Source: Lingula anatina
Taxonomy: Eukaryota > Brachiopoda > Lingulata > Lingulida > Lingulidae
Length of the DNA stretch: 44,366 nucleotides
Direction of reading: 5' to 3'
NCBI RefSeq assembly: GCF_001039355.2
Contig: NW_019773811.1
Span: 1 to 44,366 of the forward strand
The position numbers were made by a program, and so were the translations under genes. How positions within the stretch are numbered: the first letter of the stretch is position 1; the number at the start of each line of letters is the position of its first letter. The notes beneath the pieces were generated by a model, which was not told the DNA's origin, searched no databases, and was given only the letters and a program-made list of their open reading frames with translations. Below, piece after piece: positions 23,805 through 34,860 of this stretch.

Positions 23805-26745
23805 TCCAGAGGTAATGGTCATGACACCTGTACAGAGCTGTTACTGGAGACACTGGGAGAAGCCATCATTGGCAAACAAGATGGCAAAGGAAGGTAGGTG
23901 GAAAACAAACGGACTTTTGTATAATTTTATCATCAAAATATCAAGATAGCTGTGCTTGTGTTTTTAATGCATTGTACTCTCTTTTCTCAGAAGTATGATT
24001 TTCATATTTCTTTATTAAATTTTTTGTCTATTCAACCAGTATTTATGACTTATGTATGTGATAAATCCCATATAAACATAAGCATTTCCCATGCTTAAAA
24101 CATCAATTTCACATTAAATGAAAATGCAAGGGATTCAGGTTACCTAAAGTGTAGTAAGACTTCTCTTTTTTCCCCTGTCGGAATGTCAGACATGAGCTTT
24201 TTCTGTGGAAAAGCAAAATTCCACGCTTTTTAATTCAATTCTGAAGGTTCCGGAGATTCATCAGGGTTAGGTGTGTATTGGGTTCTTCGATATACTTACT
24301 TAGCGTTGATATGTTCAGATGATTTTTTTAAAACCTAGGCTCATGTCTAGCATATCCACTTTGAATATCTAAACCTCCCCAAAAAGTTTTTTCCTGCAGT
24401 ATTTTGAATTTATGAATATGAATAGAAACCAAAATAAACTCTTCCTGCTTCCTAAGGACTGCGCTACATGCGGGTGCCTTTGGCGACCATTGCGACTGCG
24501 TACAGATGTTATTGGCTGCGGGCAGCGATATTAACAAAATGGACGCCCTGGGTCGGACACCCCTCATGTTTGCTGCCATGAATGGCCAGAGCTCTGTAGT
24601 TGGTGAGTTACAGTAGACAATTCTGGAGGTCACGGGTCAAAACTGATTTTTCGAAAAGGTTTCAAGTTATGTTTCTAAATTTCAGGTTGCAGAGGTGAGC
24701 TTTTTTTCAGTCAGAACGCAGATTTCTGCATTTTTTTTTTTTTTTTTTATTTTTTTAATTCAATTCTGGTGATTAGTGAGATTTCTCAGGATCTGCAATA
24801 AAATCTGGGGGCGGGGGGAGGGGGGATTAATGTTCAGATGTTTTCTTTTGCAACCTAGGCTCATGTCTGCAGTAGTCATATTAAACATTAAAGCACAAGA
24901 GAAGAAATATCAAATATGATTATAAGATGTGAAGTTATATGAGCAGAATTCTAGTGTTAGTTTCACCGTTTCTGATTCAACTCAAAAGTTTGAGGCACCT
25001 TGAGAGATTATGACCACAAGCAAGGAGTATTAGCTCGTGATTTTAGGGGAAATTATTTGCTACAGAAATGTCTTTATTGGGACACAGTAAAGCTCTGATC
25101 ATGATCATCATACAAAAGTCCTATATTTATCTTTCAGAGATGCTGCTTCATAACCGAGCTGATGTTACTTTGGTAGATGATGATAAAAACACTGCCCTCC
25201 ACCATGCCTGTATACATGTAAGTTACCCTAACAGCTTGCTATGAGCATTAGACCTTTATATATAAATATGAAAAAATCTTGGACATTTTGACACGTTTCC
25301 ATATCACCAAGGCAACACTGTATACAAAAGCTGCAGTTAAGATTATTTTCTATAAACCCATTTTGGATCTCTAAATGTTTGTGTTACTTTTGGTATGGAG
25401 ATAAACACTGGTGAACCTCACTCAGAAGTGTTAAAAGAAAAAAAACATGACGTCGAAGATTAAGTAGATATTTGTCTAACATGTGGACTTAGAAAGTGAT
25501 TTAAATGAGTAAAATGTGGAATATTAAATATTTTGTAATAAAACAAGTACAAAAACTGCTTTATGCATTTACTAAGCTAGTGGAACATACAAAGCAACTG
25601 GTACCAAACAGCAGCTTTAAAACCAAACATCGTCCATTGAATTTGGGCAAGTCAATTTGAAACAAACTTTTAAAAGAGAAGTTTTGAATTAAGTGTGAGG
25701 TCGAACCACATTGTGACCTTGACCTCACTGTGACCTTGACCTGTGTCTGTTCCAGCGCCATACACCAGATGCCCTGCTAATTCTGGAAAAGTTAGATGAT
25801 TCTGACGACGTCCTCAACTTTGCCAATAATGAACAGAAAACGTGAGTTCTGAATATTATTGTACCACGTTTTAGCAGATCAAAGAATATTCAGAACATAT
25901 CTTGGTCATATCTTTCCATTTCTTACTGTGGACATTTTTATTATTTTTTAATCCATTTTTTTGTTATCTGTATATGAGAAGTCAGCCAATAGATCATTGA
26001 TTTGATCATCTGTTTAGTGTAATATTATATTTACAAATACACTTTGGAAAAATGTTATATCCTGTAAAACCCTGTTGTATTCCAGATGTCTCCACATAGC
26101 TGGCCGCCATGGTATGGTGCCGGTGGTACAGACGCTGATCAGTAAAGGGGCCAGCGTGCTTGCTGTGGATGAGAACGGTAAGGGGGAGCAGTCTTGCTGC
26201 TCCGTAAGGGGTAGTTTTGTTAGATTTACTAAGGAGAATTAGGGATTGTAGTGGTTGATATACTGAAAATGGTTTTGGATAATGTGATTACTATGCAGTG
26301 ACAGTGTTAAGGGATAGATGTGTAAGAAGTACCCAGAAATTGTACTTGATAATTTTACTGAAAAAAGTTATTATTATGATATTTCATTAATGAAGGCTAC
26401 ACCCCAGCCCTGTCTTGTGCACCAAATCCACAAGTAGCAGACTGTCTGGCCATCATCTTGGCGCAGATGTTACCTTTCACCCCGGGGACCACCATGAGGT
26501 CAGGACGTCTGGACATTACCAGCTCTCCAGGTGACTAAGCATGCTTTAATTGAGATCAACCATGCTTTTGTTTTAAAAATTAAATTTTGTTTTAAGAAAT
26601 TAAAATGTTCGTGAGTAGTTATGTTGTGATCAAAACTATTTGATGGTGTCGAAGGTCTTATGTAGAGGGTAAAACTTGTTTGATCCCTTCGGAAGAATTG
26701 AATTCTTCACCGTCTCTGACAATTAAGGTGTGTGTTGTGTGTGTA

Positions 26746-26799
<54 letters not shown>

Positions 26800-27030
26800 C
26801 AAATTCATTTCTAAGATTGTCCAGCATTGTTGGAGATTAAGCAAGACATCAGTGGTGATTAAGATTGTGATGCAGTGTGAAACATTTTGATATAATTTAA
26901 TTTAAAAAATCTCTTTCTAGGTGGCTCGAGGAATCTGGACACCAGTGACCAGGGCTCAGTTGGCCGTAATCTGCAGGACACACGGGAACTCTCCGGGTCT
27001 GTACAGAGCTCTGACTCCGAGTTTTATTAA
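12552..27030 (+). CDS. ANKRD28: PP6 regulatory ankyrin repeat subunit (ANKRD28/44/52 family)
   Basis: This family scaffolds protein phosphatase 6 holoenzymes through about 28 ankyrin repeats. Exons read: 12552-12644, 13594-13677, 14139-14288, 14561-14761, 15342-15494, 15828-16031, 16258-16344, 16571-16649, 16832-16946, 18479-18590, 18929-19003, 19310-19385, 19699-19824, 20362-20449, 20916-21033, 21381-21521, 21990-22059, 23308-23395, 23810-23893, 24457-24602, 25138-25217, 25756-25841, 26086-26177, 26396-26530, 26921-27030. All have GT-AG borders and matching phases, giving 930 residues. Near-invariant family strings include [59 protein letters not shown] and [15 protein letters not shown]. 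The C-terminus SSDSEFY resembles vertebrate DSDSETY. Exon 1 adds about 22 proline-rich residues before ILQLNEM, which aligns with vertebrate MAFLKLRDQ. About 119 residues expected between exons 9 and 10 are missing (vertebrate ANKRD28 is about 1050 residues). Paralogue choice among 28/44/52 is unresolved; invertebrates may have one pro-orthologue. Confidence 0.93.
13948..14045. mobile_element. 98-bp MITE with CCCAGCAG termini
   Basis: CCCAGCAGACAAACGACATT... at the left and its inverted partner ending ...GTCGTTTGCCTGCTGGG at the right match at 24 of 25 terminal bases. A second inner inverted pair (GTTGAATC) follows. The element fills part of the intron between exons 2 and 3 of the ankyrin gene. 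The flanking bases do not give a clean target duplication (ATA versus TTA). Confidence 0.75.
17282..17352. repeat. GC-rich 9/12-bp tandem repeat
   Basis: Degenerate units of ggctccgcc/ggctcctgc lie in an otherwise AT-rich intron. In one frame they would encode a Pro/Ala-rich stretch, but that frame has no splice-compatible context or homology I recognise, so I treat it as a repeat. Confidence 0.7.
17653..17923. other. Assembly gap (271 N)
   Basis: An unresolved run of N inside the intron between recognised ankyrin exons 9 and 10. Both flanks carry related repeat sequence, so the stated length may not be the true length. Confidence 1.
18599..18645. repeat. (CT)n microsatellite beside a splice donor
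   Basis: About 22 CT units begin within ten bases of the exon 10 donor (ATG|gtgaatatct). The donor itself is weak, lacking the usual A/G-A-G-T run. Confidence 0.95.
19193..19240. repeat. (ATT)n microsatellite
   Basis: About 16 ATT units in the intron before ankyrin exon 12. Confidence 0.95.
21271..21328. repeat. (GT)n/(GTGC)n microsatellite
   Basis: GTGC/GTGT units grade into pure GT in the intron before ankyrin exon 16. A second GT run lies at 23403-23432, right after the exon 18 donor. Confidence 0.95.
22037..23057 (+). repeat. 34-bp minisatellite made from an exon end plus its splice donor
   Basis: Twenty-nine 34-bp units run from 22037 to 23022 without an insertion or deletion, followed by one degenerate unit and two looser relics to about 23125. 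Unit 1 starts inside ankyrin exon 17 (its last 23 coding bases, encoding LHWACYN plus one base) and continues through the donor gtgagt. Units 1-5 keep gtgagt; units 6-29 carry gtcagt and appear identical. The array therefore repeats a coding segment and a donor-like site through the intron. Confidence 0.97.
23763..23803. repeat. (ATT)n microsatellite directly before an acceptor
   Basis: About 13 ATT units end six bases before the acceptor (atttccag) of ankyrin exon 19, so the repeat occupies the polypyrimidine and branch-point zone. Confidence 0.95.
24188..24348. mobile_element. Foldback repeat with AGACATGAGC ends, copy 1
   Basis: AGACATGAGC at the left is the exact inverse of GCTCATGTCT at the right. 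It shares internal strings (ttaattcaattctg, tgttcagatgattttt, aacctaggctcatgtct) with 24691-24868. It lies in the intron before ankyrin exon 20 and has no coding content. Confidence 0.6.
24691..24868. mobile_element. Foldback repeat with AGACATGAGC ends, copy 2
   Basis: A diverged second copy in the intron after ankyrin exon 20, so the exon sits between two direct copies. The left end (agaggtgagc) is degraded, the right end (gctcatgtct) is intact, and poly(T) and poly(G) runs have grown inside it. Confidence 0.55.
26749..26796. repeat. (GA)n microsatellite
   Basis: A GT-rich lead followed by about 23 GA units in the last intron of the ankyrin gene. A matching GT-GA compound repeat lies in the duplicated copy at about 37508-37580. 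Confidence 0.95.
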
Positions 27031-27036
27031 TGAGGT

Positions 27037-27180
27037 GGACAAAGGTGACCATAGATGGACATTGGTGACCACTGATGGACAAAGGTGACCACACATGGAC
27101 ATTGATCAGTATAGATGACCGCAGGTGGCCGAAGGACATCGGTGACCACAAGTGACCATTGGTGGAAGAGTATGACCACT
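27037..27180. repeat. 20-bp tandem repeat just after the ankyrin stop codon
   Basis: Units of the type ggacaaaggtgaccatagat begin seven bases after the stop and recur at 27057, 27077 and 27097. They decay into looser gaccattggtgg-type units to about 27180. Confidence 0.8.
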
Positions 27181-28757
27181 TTATAGAAGCTGAAGAATTC
27201 CATACATGCTTGCACCAGACTTTGACAAGAAAGTTTTTAATGAGATGAACATATAATATAAACACTAATGATTTGTACATTTTAAGTCAGCATAGAGGAC
27301 TCCAAGTCAGTGAATTGCTGAGGTGTAAATTTTATATATAAATGAGATGAACAGGGCTCTTTATAATATCAGATGTTAAGGTGTTGTTAACTGAAGGTCA
27401 ACTTGATATGCTAAGACAAGGATTGTGAAATTGTAGAAGTCTATTAAAATGAATTCCCATCAATGAGAATGAATTTTCAGTGACTCTGACTGTAATGCCG
27501 AGAGTAAACCATAACCTCTTGCTGTTGAATCGACTGTTTGGTGGAGAATGTTGTGTCTGATTACATATCAAAGTAATATGTGTTTGAGAGCAGAGATTTG
27601 TTGCAAGCTATCAGAGTGTAATTAATGACCTGTGATTCTGGTCACAATGAGAACATTGGACAAATATAGGTAATAATTGTGATATTTAAGATGTACAGTT
27701 TCAGAGCTTGGACCTTGATAAGTCATGGTGCAACTTTTCACCAACATTCCTGAAACTTAAAGGTTATTAGCAAAGCTTGGGTTTTACTAATTTTAAAGCT
27801 GAGATCATTTTTCAGAGCTAAGATGATTGTTATAACTTCCATGTCAGTGACAGTAGAATCAGTTATTCAAAATACTAGAGTTACAGAGGGGAGAATATAG
27901 TAATTGCAGTCTAAATGCCAACTTTTCTCTGTTTGTAAAGAGTATGTGATACCGATAGATATGGAATTGAGCATCTTAGTGTATTTTAACTCCAGATTTT
28001 AATTTAAAGTATCTGTGTGTGGAAGCCTGGAGTATGCAGCACTGCAGTAGACAAGAGTGTGACTTATTTTAGTCTGTGTATAGTGAGTCCGAGACTCTTC
28101 CAGACTAAAACTATTAGCACTAGTAGGGACAAGTAGGGATATTATATTATATTGAATTATACAGCAACTAATTGTCACAAATTGTAGCATAATATACTAT
28201 TATTAACCAATTTCCTTCACTTTAGACACATTAATATACAGTATATATAGTTTTAATTGTCACATAAAGCATAAGCAAGCAGTGCATTTTTGCATAGTGG
28301 CTTACTATTGATGGGTTTTAGTTTTAAACACACAGTATGAGGAAATATGATTTAATGTTAATCGTGTTGAAAAGTTAATAGTTTCTAAAGAGACAGCATG
28401 CTTTCCTACCGAGGAAGCATGACGTCACAAAGGTCACATGATCTCAGAGATCACATGACTGACACATGGGTGAGTTCTGGATGCTAGGACATCACATCTC
28501 ATTAGATATTGTTTATTTTTCAACAATGGTCTATGTGTAAAAACCATTCCAGCCACGAAAAAAGGCATTTTATGTGCATGTCCACAGAGAAAAACCTTTG
28601 TATCAAAGTTTAATGTTATTCAGTGTATTTGGTCATAGTTGGAGAACTGAAATGTGAGATTAAGGCCTTATCCACATATTTAGATGGCCTGTACATTACC
28701 TGAACCTTTTTTCTCCTAATTTTAAAGATGTACTCACTGATCTGTGTGCACTTGTTG

Positions 28758-28763
28758 AATAAA
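28758..28763 (+). terminator. Polyadenylation signal AATAAA
   Basis: First canonical signal downstream of the ankyrin stop, in gttgaataaacgtaag. In the duplicated copy the same site (about 38984) reads AATAAT, so the copy has lost it. Confidence 0.5.
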
Positions 28764-28785
28764 CGTAAGAACAGTATGATTCCAA

Positions 28786-30395
28786 GATAGAATATTTTGT
28801 TGGTTTGGAAATAACAGTTTATCTACTATTATTTATTTATTTATTCATCTATTTATTTGGACCAGGAGACTTGTCTGAAGTGCATGCACAGAACTGGAAC
28901 TCACACCATGGAACTGTATATAGATAGCTTCCACATAGTTCATGTTCGCACCTAGTGAGACATGCAACTCAGTTGTCCACGTGACCCCTCCCGCCCCAGA
29001 CACAGAGGTTCCTTTCTAATGTTTTCTCCCCTACAATAAACACTGATGAGACATTTCTGACTTTTTCAGGGTCATTTGGGTCATTTGTTGTGAATCGTGG
29101 ACCCTGTTCCCCCGGCCAATTTTCCTACTTTTTCAATGAGGACTGGTCTCATCCCTGAATAAACCATTCGTAGCAAACGAAACCAAGCGATGCCCTTTCT
29201 CTGTACCGTTCATTTACACTAAAATCGCATTGACCTTAGTCAATTTCTCTATCTTTGGTGAGCGAAATAAACCAATTTAACCCCCTCCCCTCCACCCCAA
29301 CCCCATATAGAACCTGATCCCGCCAGTGCCACGGAGACAAAAATTGGTAAGCCGACACAGATTCTCGCCAATATTTTTGCCAGGGCGTTGCAAATGTTGA
29401 TCTATAAAAGCGTTTCCTTTTAAGCTTCTGGCAAAACTGTAACTACCACTGTCTATTTGTTCATCAGCTTGCCTAGTAAAGGAACCATTTTCTTTTTACG
29501 GAAGTTTGACACTTTAGATAGATCGGTCGTTACGTAATTTGACGCTCTTCACAATGCCTGCGCATCGTCAATCAATACCGACGTCGTCATAGTAGATTCT
29601 GTCAATTTTTACCTGTAATAAGGTTCCTCTTTGTATGATAAGCAAAACATTCCACCTTGTTATTTATTCCTTGTACCTGGTAAATTCTAAAATCATAACG
29701 AATGTATTCCATGCGATGACTATGGAACGTAGCCTACGTAGGTCTATCTGAAGATTTAACATATCAATGTCAAATAAACATCTAGTAGAAGAACACTGAT
29801 TTGTCTATTGATTTGGACGGGCACTAGTGCGTCACGCATCGTGTAATACACTTCAGTTTAGCCTAGTTATTTTATCTAATTGCTGACTCCCCGTTTTTCT
29901 CTGAGATGTATTTTCAAAAAATAAAATGAAAAAAAAATTGCAACTAACGCGTCATAAAAAATAACACCCATTTTCCCCATGGGTGAGACTGATCACAAGT
30001 GCGCCATGCACGCTTCAACGTAGTTTGGCCTAGCCCTTTATCTGGTCAATGACTCCCATTGTTTTTTCTTTTTTCAATTTTGTAACGTACTTATCTATTG
30101 ATCTACACTAAGTGCGTATTTTTTTCAATAAACGTGCAACTGTTCAAAGATAAACAATACCCCCAGTGTGTTAACTGAACGGTTCTTTTCTTCTCCCTGG
30201 ACGCACTCTACTTCTTTTCGACCTTAAATGGGGTTCTCAGGAAAGCAACGATTGACAAAGGGGATGTGCAAAGTGGCAGAGCTTTTAGGATATTTGACTT
30301 CTTTTGTGTCTTAATTAGATTATCTGACGTAAATCACAAAGCGCAAAACTGCGTGTAAAAAGGCTGATAACAGCGTGACAATGAAGGGTCTCAGG
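28786..30395. other. Spacer between ankyrin and PAN-like genes
   Basis: No coding frame recognised. It is conserved in the distal copy along its whole length, including ataacacccattttccccat near 29960 and 40060. The final part presumably holds the PAN-like gene promoter. Confidence 0.5.
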
Positions 30396-30500
30396 ACGAA
30401 TATAATAGGACAGAAATACGAATATCTGTCCAACTTACGGGACCGATGTTTTCCACAAACAAGCTCGACATCAGTTGCGGGTTAAATCTTTGTGAAAGCA
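30395..30500 (+). promoter_or_regulatory. Putative promoter and 5' UTR of the PAN-like gene
   Basis: A TATA-like aatataata at about 30397-30405 precedes the start codon by about 100 bases. The short palindrome ggacag...ctgtcc follows. The arrangement is repeated ahead of 40628 with few changes. Confidence 0.35.
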
Positions 30501-30921
30501 ATGTCCTCCACAAGAACCTTGTCTTTCCATGCAAGGCTGTCAAAAGGGAGACTTATGCTTATATGGTTGTCATGGCAAGTAGCGATAGCTGGTGCCTTGC
30601 ACGTGGGATATATGGTTAGATTCAAGAAAATAGGGACGGACAGCCACCACGTGTCGGATACGTTATTTGAGCTTGAGGGACACGACAAACCTCAGTGCGC
30701 CATGGCGTGTATCAACACCGAGACATGCGTCTCTTTTAGCGTCACAATGTCCCCTGACGTGCCTGGTTCTTCCTGTTGTCTGTCGAGGTCGTCTGCAGGT
30801 GTGACTGATTTGCAGTCAGGGAGCGGATGGTCTTATTTCGTTATGGTAAGTTGATTTTTCTTGGAATATTTCGATGTGGAATACGATATTTTCAAATGTC
30901 GAATGTAAAACATTAAACAGT

Positions 30922-30978
<57 letters not shown>

Positions 30979-31502
30979 TACGTCTCATACATGTATACTT
31001 AAGATTGTTACATATTTTAATGTTGTAGAATTCCAATGTTTCACCAAGTTTACTTCAGTTTAATTTATTTTTATTGCTTATAACGAGTTGTGGGTATAAT
31101 GAACAACAAACGTGTTTTTCTTTTTATAAAACTCAGGATAAAACTGGTTCCAAAATACTACTAGATGTATTCGATTTGAAAGGAGTTTTTAAATTTATTT
31201 AAAATGTACAGTGGCACTACATTGTCTAGTTTTTAGCTGTTTTTGAGATTGTCGATGACACGAGAAAGTTTTTTTCGCAATTTTTTCATCTTATCACACT
31301 GATATCTGAGGTCAATTTTCTCATCTTATCACACTGATATCTGAGGTCAATTTTCTTATCTTATCACACTGATATCTGAGGTCAATTTTCTCATCTTATC
31401 ACACTGATATCTGAGGAAAAATTTTCTCATCTTATCACACTGATATCTGAGGAAAATTTTATCCACGTGTTGTTAATAATAAGAAGAGCTAAAAACTAAA
31501 TG

Positions 31503-31544
<42 letters not shown>

Positions 31545-32787
31545 TTGATATACGGTATATCTCCATAAAAAGTACGGAGGAGAAGCATTTCACAAATACT
31601 AGTAGTAAGAGAGGAGTTTTTCGAGATGCAACTTTTGAGGGACCATATACTTCCAATGCAATATTTTAGTGACCCTTGAGGTGTAAATGAGGGGCAAGAT
31701 ACTTTAATGTAATTATTTTAGTGAACCTTGAACATTTAAAGGGGCTATATGTTTTTAATGAGCAAATGACGTAGGCTGCTGATTTTAGCGGAATGCAATA
31801 GATGCCCTTGGATTCCTACGAGGTGATCTTTTAAATATTTGACAAGCAGAAGTAGGGGGGTCTCATATGTTAAGTGGATTTGTCAATAAATTACCACCTG
31901 AAGTATGAACAGGCAAATTAGCAAACATGCAATCAGCCTATGTTTCATTATCCAAAGGACAAGTTTGAAATGTTTTATTATATAATTATTTGAAGGAAAA
32001 CAAAGGCATCATGTTTAGCTAAAAGAATTGCAGTGTCATTTTATTTTGCCAAAGATGACCACTGTCTTATCGTTTCGTCATGGATATTGAATAACATTTC
32101 TTTATTCAAAGGACAAGTTTGAAATGTTGTATTATATAATTATTCTAATACTTTATATTAAAATGAAGAAAAATCGCAAAGTCATGTCATTTTTGCTGCA
32201 TATAAATACTCCAATTTTCAGCATTACTACCATGCTGCAGCCAACATGCCTCAAATAGAGGTACAGCCCCGTAATTTATGTCTGAACTGAAAAACATTTT
32301 GGCATTTTTTTAATCAAAACCTATCACATTAAGGCACATGTATGTAATGCATATATACTATACAAAATATCAGGTATATATATATTTTTTATTTTTTTTT
32401 ATTTTTAACTAAAACATGTATGTATTTTTTAACAGTGGCGATTTTTATGTATTGCATATATGCACTGAATGCTATCGGTCTTTTGACCAACAGTTTAAAT
32501 TTATTTGCAGGTTGATGAGGACCAAATAGGGCTGAACAAATCCCACAAGGTAAATATGTATTACCCTCTTCTAATGATATTTGATTGGCCTAGTTTGTGA
32601 AGGATTAACTATTTCACAGTATTGAAAGTACATGGTTTTAAATAAATATCATCATCCTGAACAATACGGCAATAAGGAGCGTGATTTTCTTTTTCAGCTT
32701 GAAGAATTTATTGTTATTACTGAAGAAGGAGAAGGAGAAAATGAAAACCAAGATGAGCAGGGGGAAGAAAACAATCAAAATAATTAA
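30501..32787 (+). CDS. Small secreted PAN/apple-like protein, four exons
   Basis: Exons 30501-30845, 32222-32260, 32511-32549 and 32698-32787 all join in phase 0 with GT-AG introns, giving 170 residues. Residues 1-33 look like a signal peptide: a basic start followed by the hydrophobic run LMLIWLSWQVAIAGAL. Then comes a cysteine-patterned region (KPQCAMACINTETCVSFSV, then SSCC) resembling a PAN/apple fold, a module for binding proteins or carbohydrates. Two 13-residue exons follow, and then a strongly acidic tail rich in Glu/Asn. The stop is the last codon before a donor-like gtgagt, so a 3' UTR intron (32788-32958, acceptor ttttcag) is likely. The first exon lies inside the segmental duplication; exons 2-4 do not. 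Exon 1 is well supported because its copy at 40628 keeps the frame; the later exons rest on splice signals and phase. Function unknown. Confidence 0.7.
30925..30975. repeat. (AT)n microsatellite
   Basis: About 25 AT units 80 bases into the first intron of the PAN-like gene. The distal copy has an interrupted equivalent at about 41057-41116. Confidence 0.95.
31286..31460. repeat. 35-bp tandem repeat, five units
   Basis: Units of the form tcttatcacactgatatctg plus flanking bases start at 31286, 31321, 31356, 31391 and about 31427. The distal duplicate has only one unit at about 41423-41455, so the array grew after the duplication or shrank in the other copy. Confidence 0.92.
31504..31543. repeat. 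(ATT)n microsatellite
   Basis: About 13 units, absent from the distal copy. Confidence 0.95.
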
Positions 32788-33230
32788 GTGAGTTTTTACA
32801 TTTTGAGTCATATTTTATGCCTAATTCAAAACATGTTGTATATAATTGGCTAAATATATTTAGATTGTCTGTGTAAATGTAGTTAGTATTTTTCAGGCTA
32901 AAGAATTTTATATATACAGAGTAGTTAAAGGTATTATTATTATTATTATTATTTTCAGAAAGCAAAGAAGATACGGAAGCCTTACGTTTTGCCACTTCAA
33001 AGACTTATTCAGTGCAAACTTTGTTCGCTATATGTTTTTAAATTCTGTTTATTTGTCAAGTTGTGGTTTAAGTTAGTTTATTTTCAACTTTAAAAGTAGG
33101 GTAAACACCCTGATATGTTTGAAAACTCAATTTACTGTTAAGCTTTACATAATGTAAGTTATGTATAGGCTTGTGTAGCGACAATAGTGAGAACAGTACT
33201 CACAACTCATCGTCTATAGACCACAATTCA

Positions 33231-33497
33231 ATGAACAGTAGCGAAGCGACCAATATGTTATATGCGAGCCCAGAAGCAATGGACCATGCAGGTAAACTGT
33301 GTGAACCTAAAACATCTACACCGCTTTCGATCAAAAATATCAACGAACAGTTTTCAGAGACACATAGAAAGTTAGATTTTATTATGAATAAGCTCCAAAA
33401 ACTTGATATCATAGAAGGAAAAATTCAAGCACTAGATAATAACGTCGTTTTCCTGGAAAACAAAGTTACAGACGATAGAGATGAAAAACACAGAAAT
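33231..33497 (+). pseudogene. ORF1 5' fragment of the retrotransposon
   Basis: The first in-frame ATG is at 33231. The product is polar and heptad-rich (e.g. FSETHRKLDFIMNKLQKL) and ends at a premature stop at 33498-33500. It reads on into the next fragment after a change of frame, so it is one broken gene rather than two. Confidence 0.6.
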
Positions 33498-33528
33498 TGA
33501 GACGTAAATAACCTTTGTTTCGGAAAAA

Positions 33529-34182
33529 TTGGACGAGCTACATAGCAAAACCGACGAAATTCCCCAACCGTCCAGATCTTTAGACAAGCAGAAGAATGAA
33601 ATTTCCGAGCTTACAGCAAGTATGGAAAGACAAAAACTTAACGTGGAGCAGATAAACAGTGAAATAGTTAAGTTGTCACAAAAGAAAAAGGAGCTTTCAA
33701 AGGTAATTATCGACCTGCAATGTAGATCGATGAAATATAACCTTGTATTTACCGGCTTGGGAGGCGAGGCTAGGGATGAAGATACAGAGAGCAAATTACG
33801 AGATTTCATATATAATGAACTTGAAATCGGTAGAAGGATAGAGCCAGGAAATGTTCACAGATTCGGGTGGTATGTGCAGGGCAAAAATAGGCCAATAGTC
33901 GCGCGATTCCTCTATAACGCCGATAAAGAGAAAGTGAGAGGAAAAGCATATAAATTACGAGGCACCCAGTTTGGTATACACAAACAGTTTCCGAAACCTA
34001 TTGAGGACAGACGACGCCAACTCTATCCAATTATGAAAGACTACCAGAAACGAGGAGAAAAAAATGTGAAACTTGTGAGGGATAAACTGTATATTAACGG
34101 AAAGCTGTACGATGAGCGAAACGTCACGGATCACAATGTATTTACCCCAACAGGATCTCAGCCATACGAGAGCCCGGGGTAG
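33529..34182 (+). pseudogene. ORF1 3' fragment of the retrotransposon (RRM-like)
   Basis: An open frame of about 217 codons without a genuine ATG at its left end. Coiled coil is followed by an RRM-like nucleic-acid-binding region and a C-terminal segment (HKQFPKPIEDRRRQLYP) typical of transposon ORF1 proteins. It ends in TAG just before the endonuclease frame. Confidence 0.7.
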
Positions 34183-34234
34183 GGACTCGAGCCTCTGACT
34201 AACATCAATAAGTCAGTTGGAAATAGCAGCTTTT

Positions 34235-34860
34235 CATGTAAGCTATGTTCAATAAATGTTAGAGGTTTAAACAAGCATTTAAATGACGAAGAATTTATTC
34301 AATTTTGCACTAATTATGATTTGATTGGAATTTTTTGAGACCTGGCAAACCGCATTTGATGAGTTCACTGGCAGAATGCCTGGGTACACGAATTATGACA
34401 GCCCACGAAAAATAAAGAGGCCTAAACGTGGATCAGGAGGTGTAAGTGTCTTTGTTAAAAACTGGCTGGTCGACAATAAATTTATTACTCTCGTCCACAA
34501 AGAATTCCAGGAGAGTGTTATGTTTTTGGTTGATAAAACGTTTTTAGTCCAATATTGTTCTTTTCTTTACCAACATAGCACCAGAGAGATCGACCATATA
34601 CGAACAGCAACGGAATAGAATTGTTAAATGAAAATCTCGCGTTATTAGAACTGGACTTCGGACCATGTGTATCATTTGTTATTGCAGGTCACTTAAATGC
34701 GCGAGTCAAAGACCTATTGGACTATATTCCAGATTGTTTACAACTATTATGTCTGATGAGAATGAAGAGAGTATTTTCTCACTGACTAGATTTTTATTAA
34801 ACGCCTTTATACTAAGAAATGATACTGTAAATAACAATGTTAACCGTCCAGATATGTAAA
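34235..34860 (+). pseudogene. Fragment of ORF2 endonuclease domain
   Basis: The endonuclease reading moves between frames at about 34330 and 34550. The recognisable motifs are INVRGLN, a SETW-like ETW, GGVSVFVKN, and a GDLNAR-like motif altered to GHLNARVKD. The His in place of Asp, the frameshifts and the missing C-terminus mean it cannot be active. Confidence 0.65.

Larger units (their letters stand above)
27031..28785 (+). other. 3' UTR of the ankyrin gene
   Basis: Starts after TAA at 27028-27030. The first 150 bases hold a 20-bp tandem repeat; the rest is AT-rich and non-coding. The first canonical AATAAA is at 28758-28763, with another at 29035-29040. The transcript end is inferred from these signals only. 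Confidence 0.5.
26605..31600 (+). repeat. Segmental duplication, proximal copy
   Basis: It begins near gttgtgatcaaaactatttg in the last ankyrin intron, and runs through exon 25, the 3' UTR, the spacer and exon 1 of the PAN-like gene, to about gaggagaagcatttcaca. It matches 37215-41550 in the same orientation and order, mostly at high identity by eye with scattered indels. Borders are approximate. Confidence 0.9.

Noticed and set aside
28419-28460. CRE-like TGACGTCA and repeated TCACATGA as an enhancer
   Set aside because: Short motifs; the CRE is not kept in the distal duplicate (cacgtcac), so no support beyond chance.
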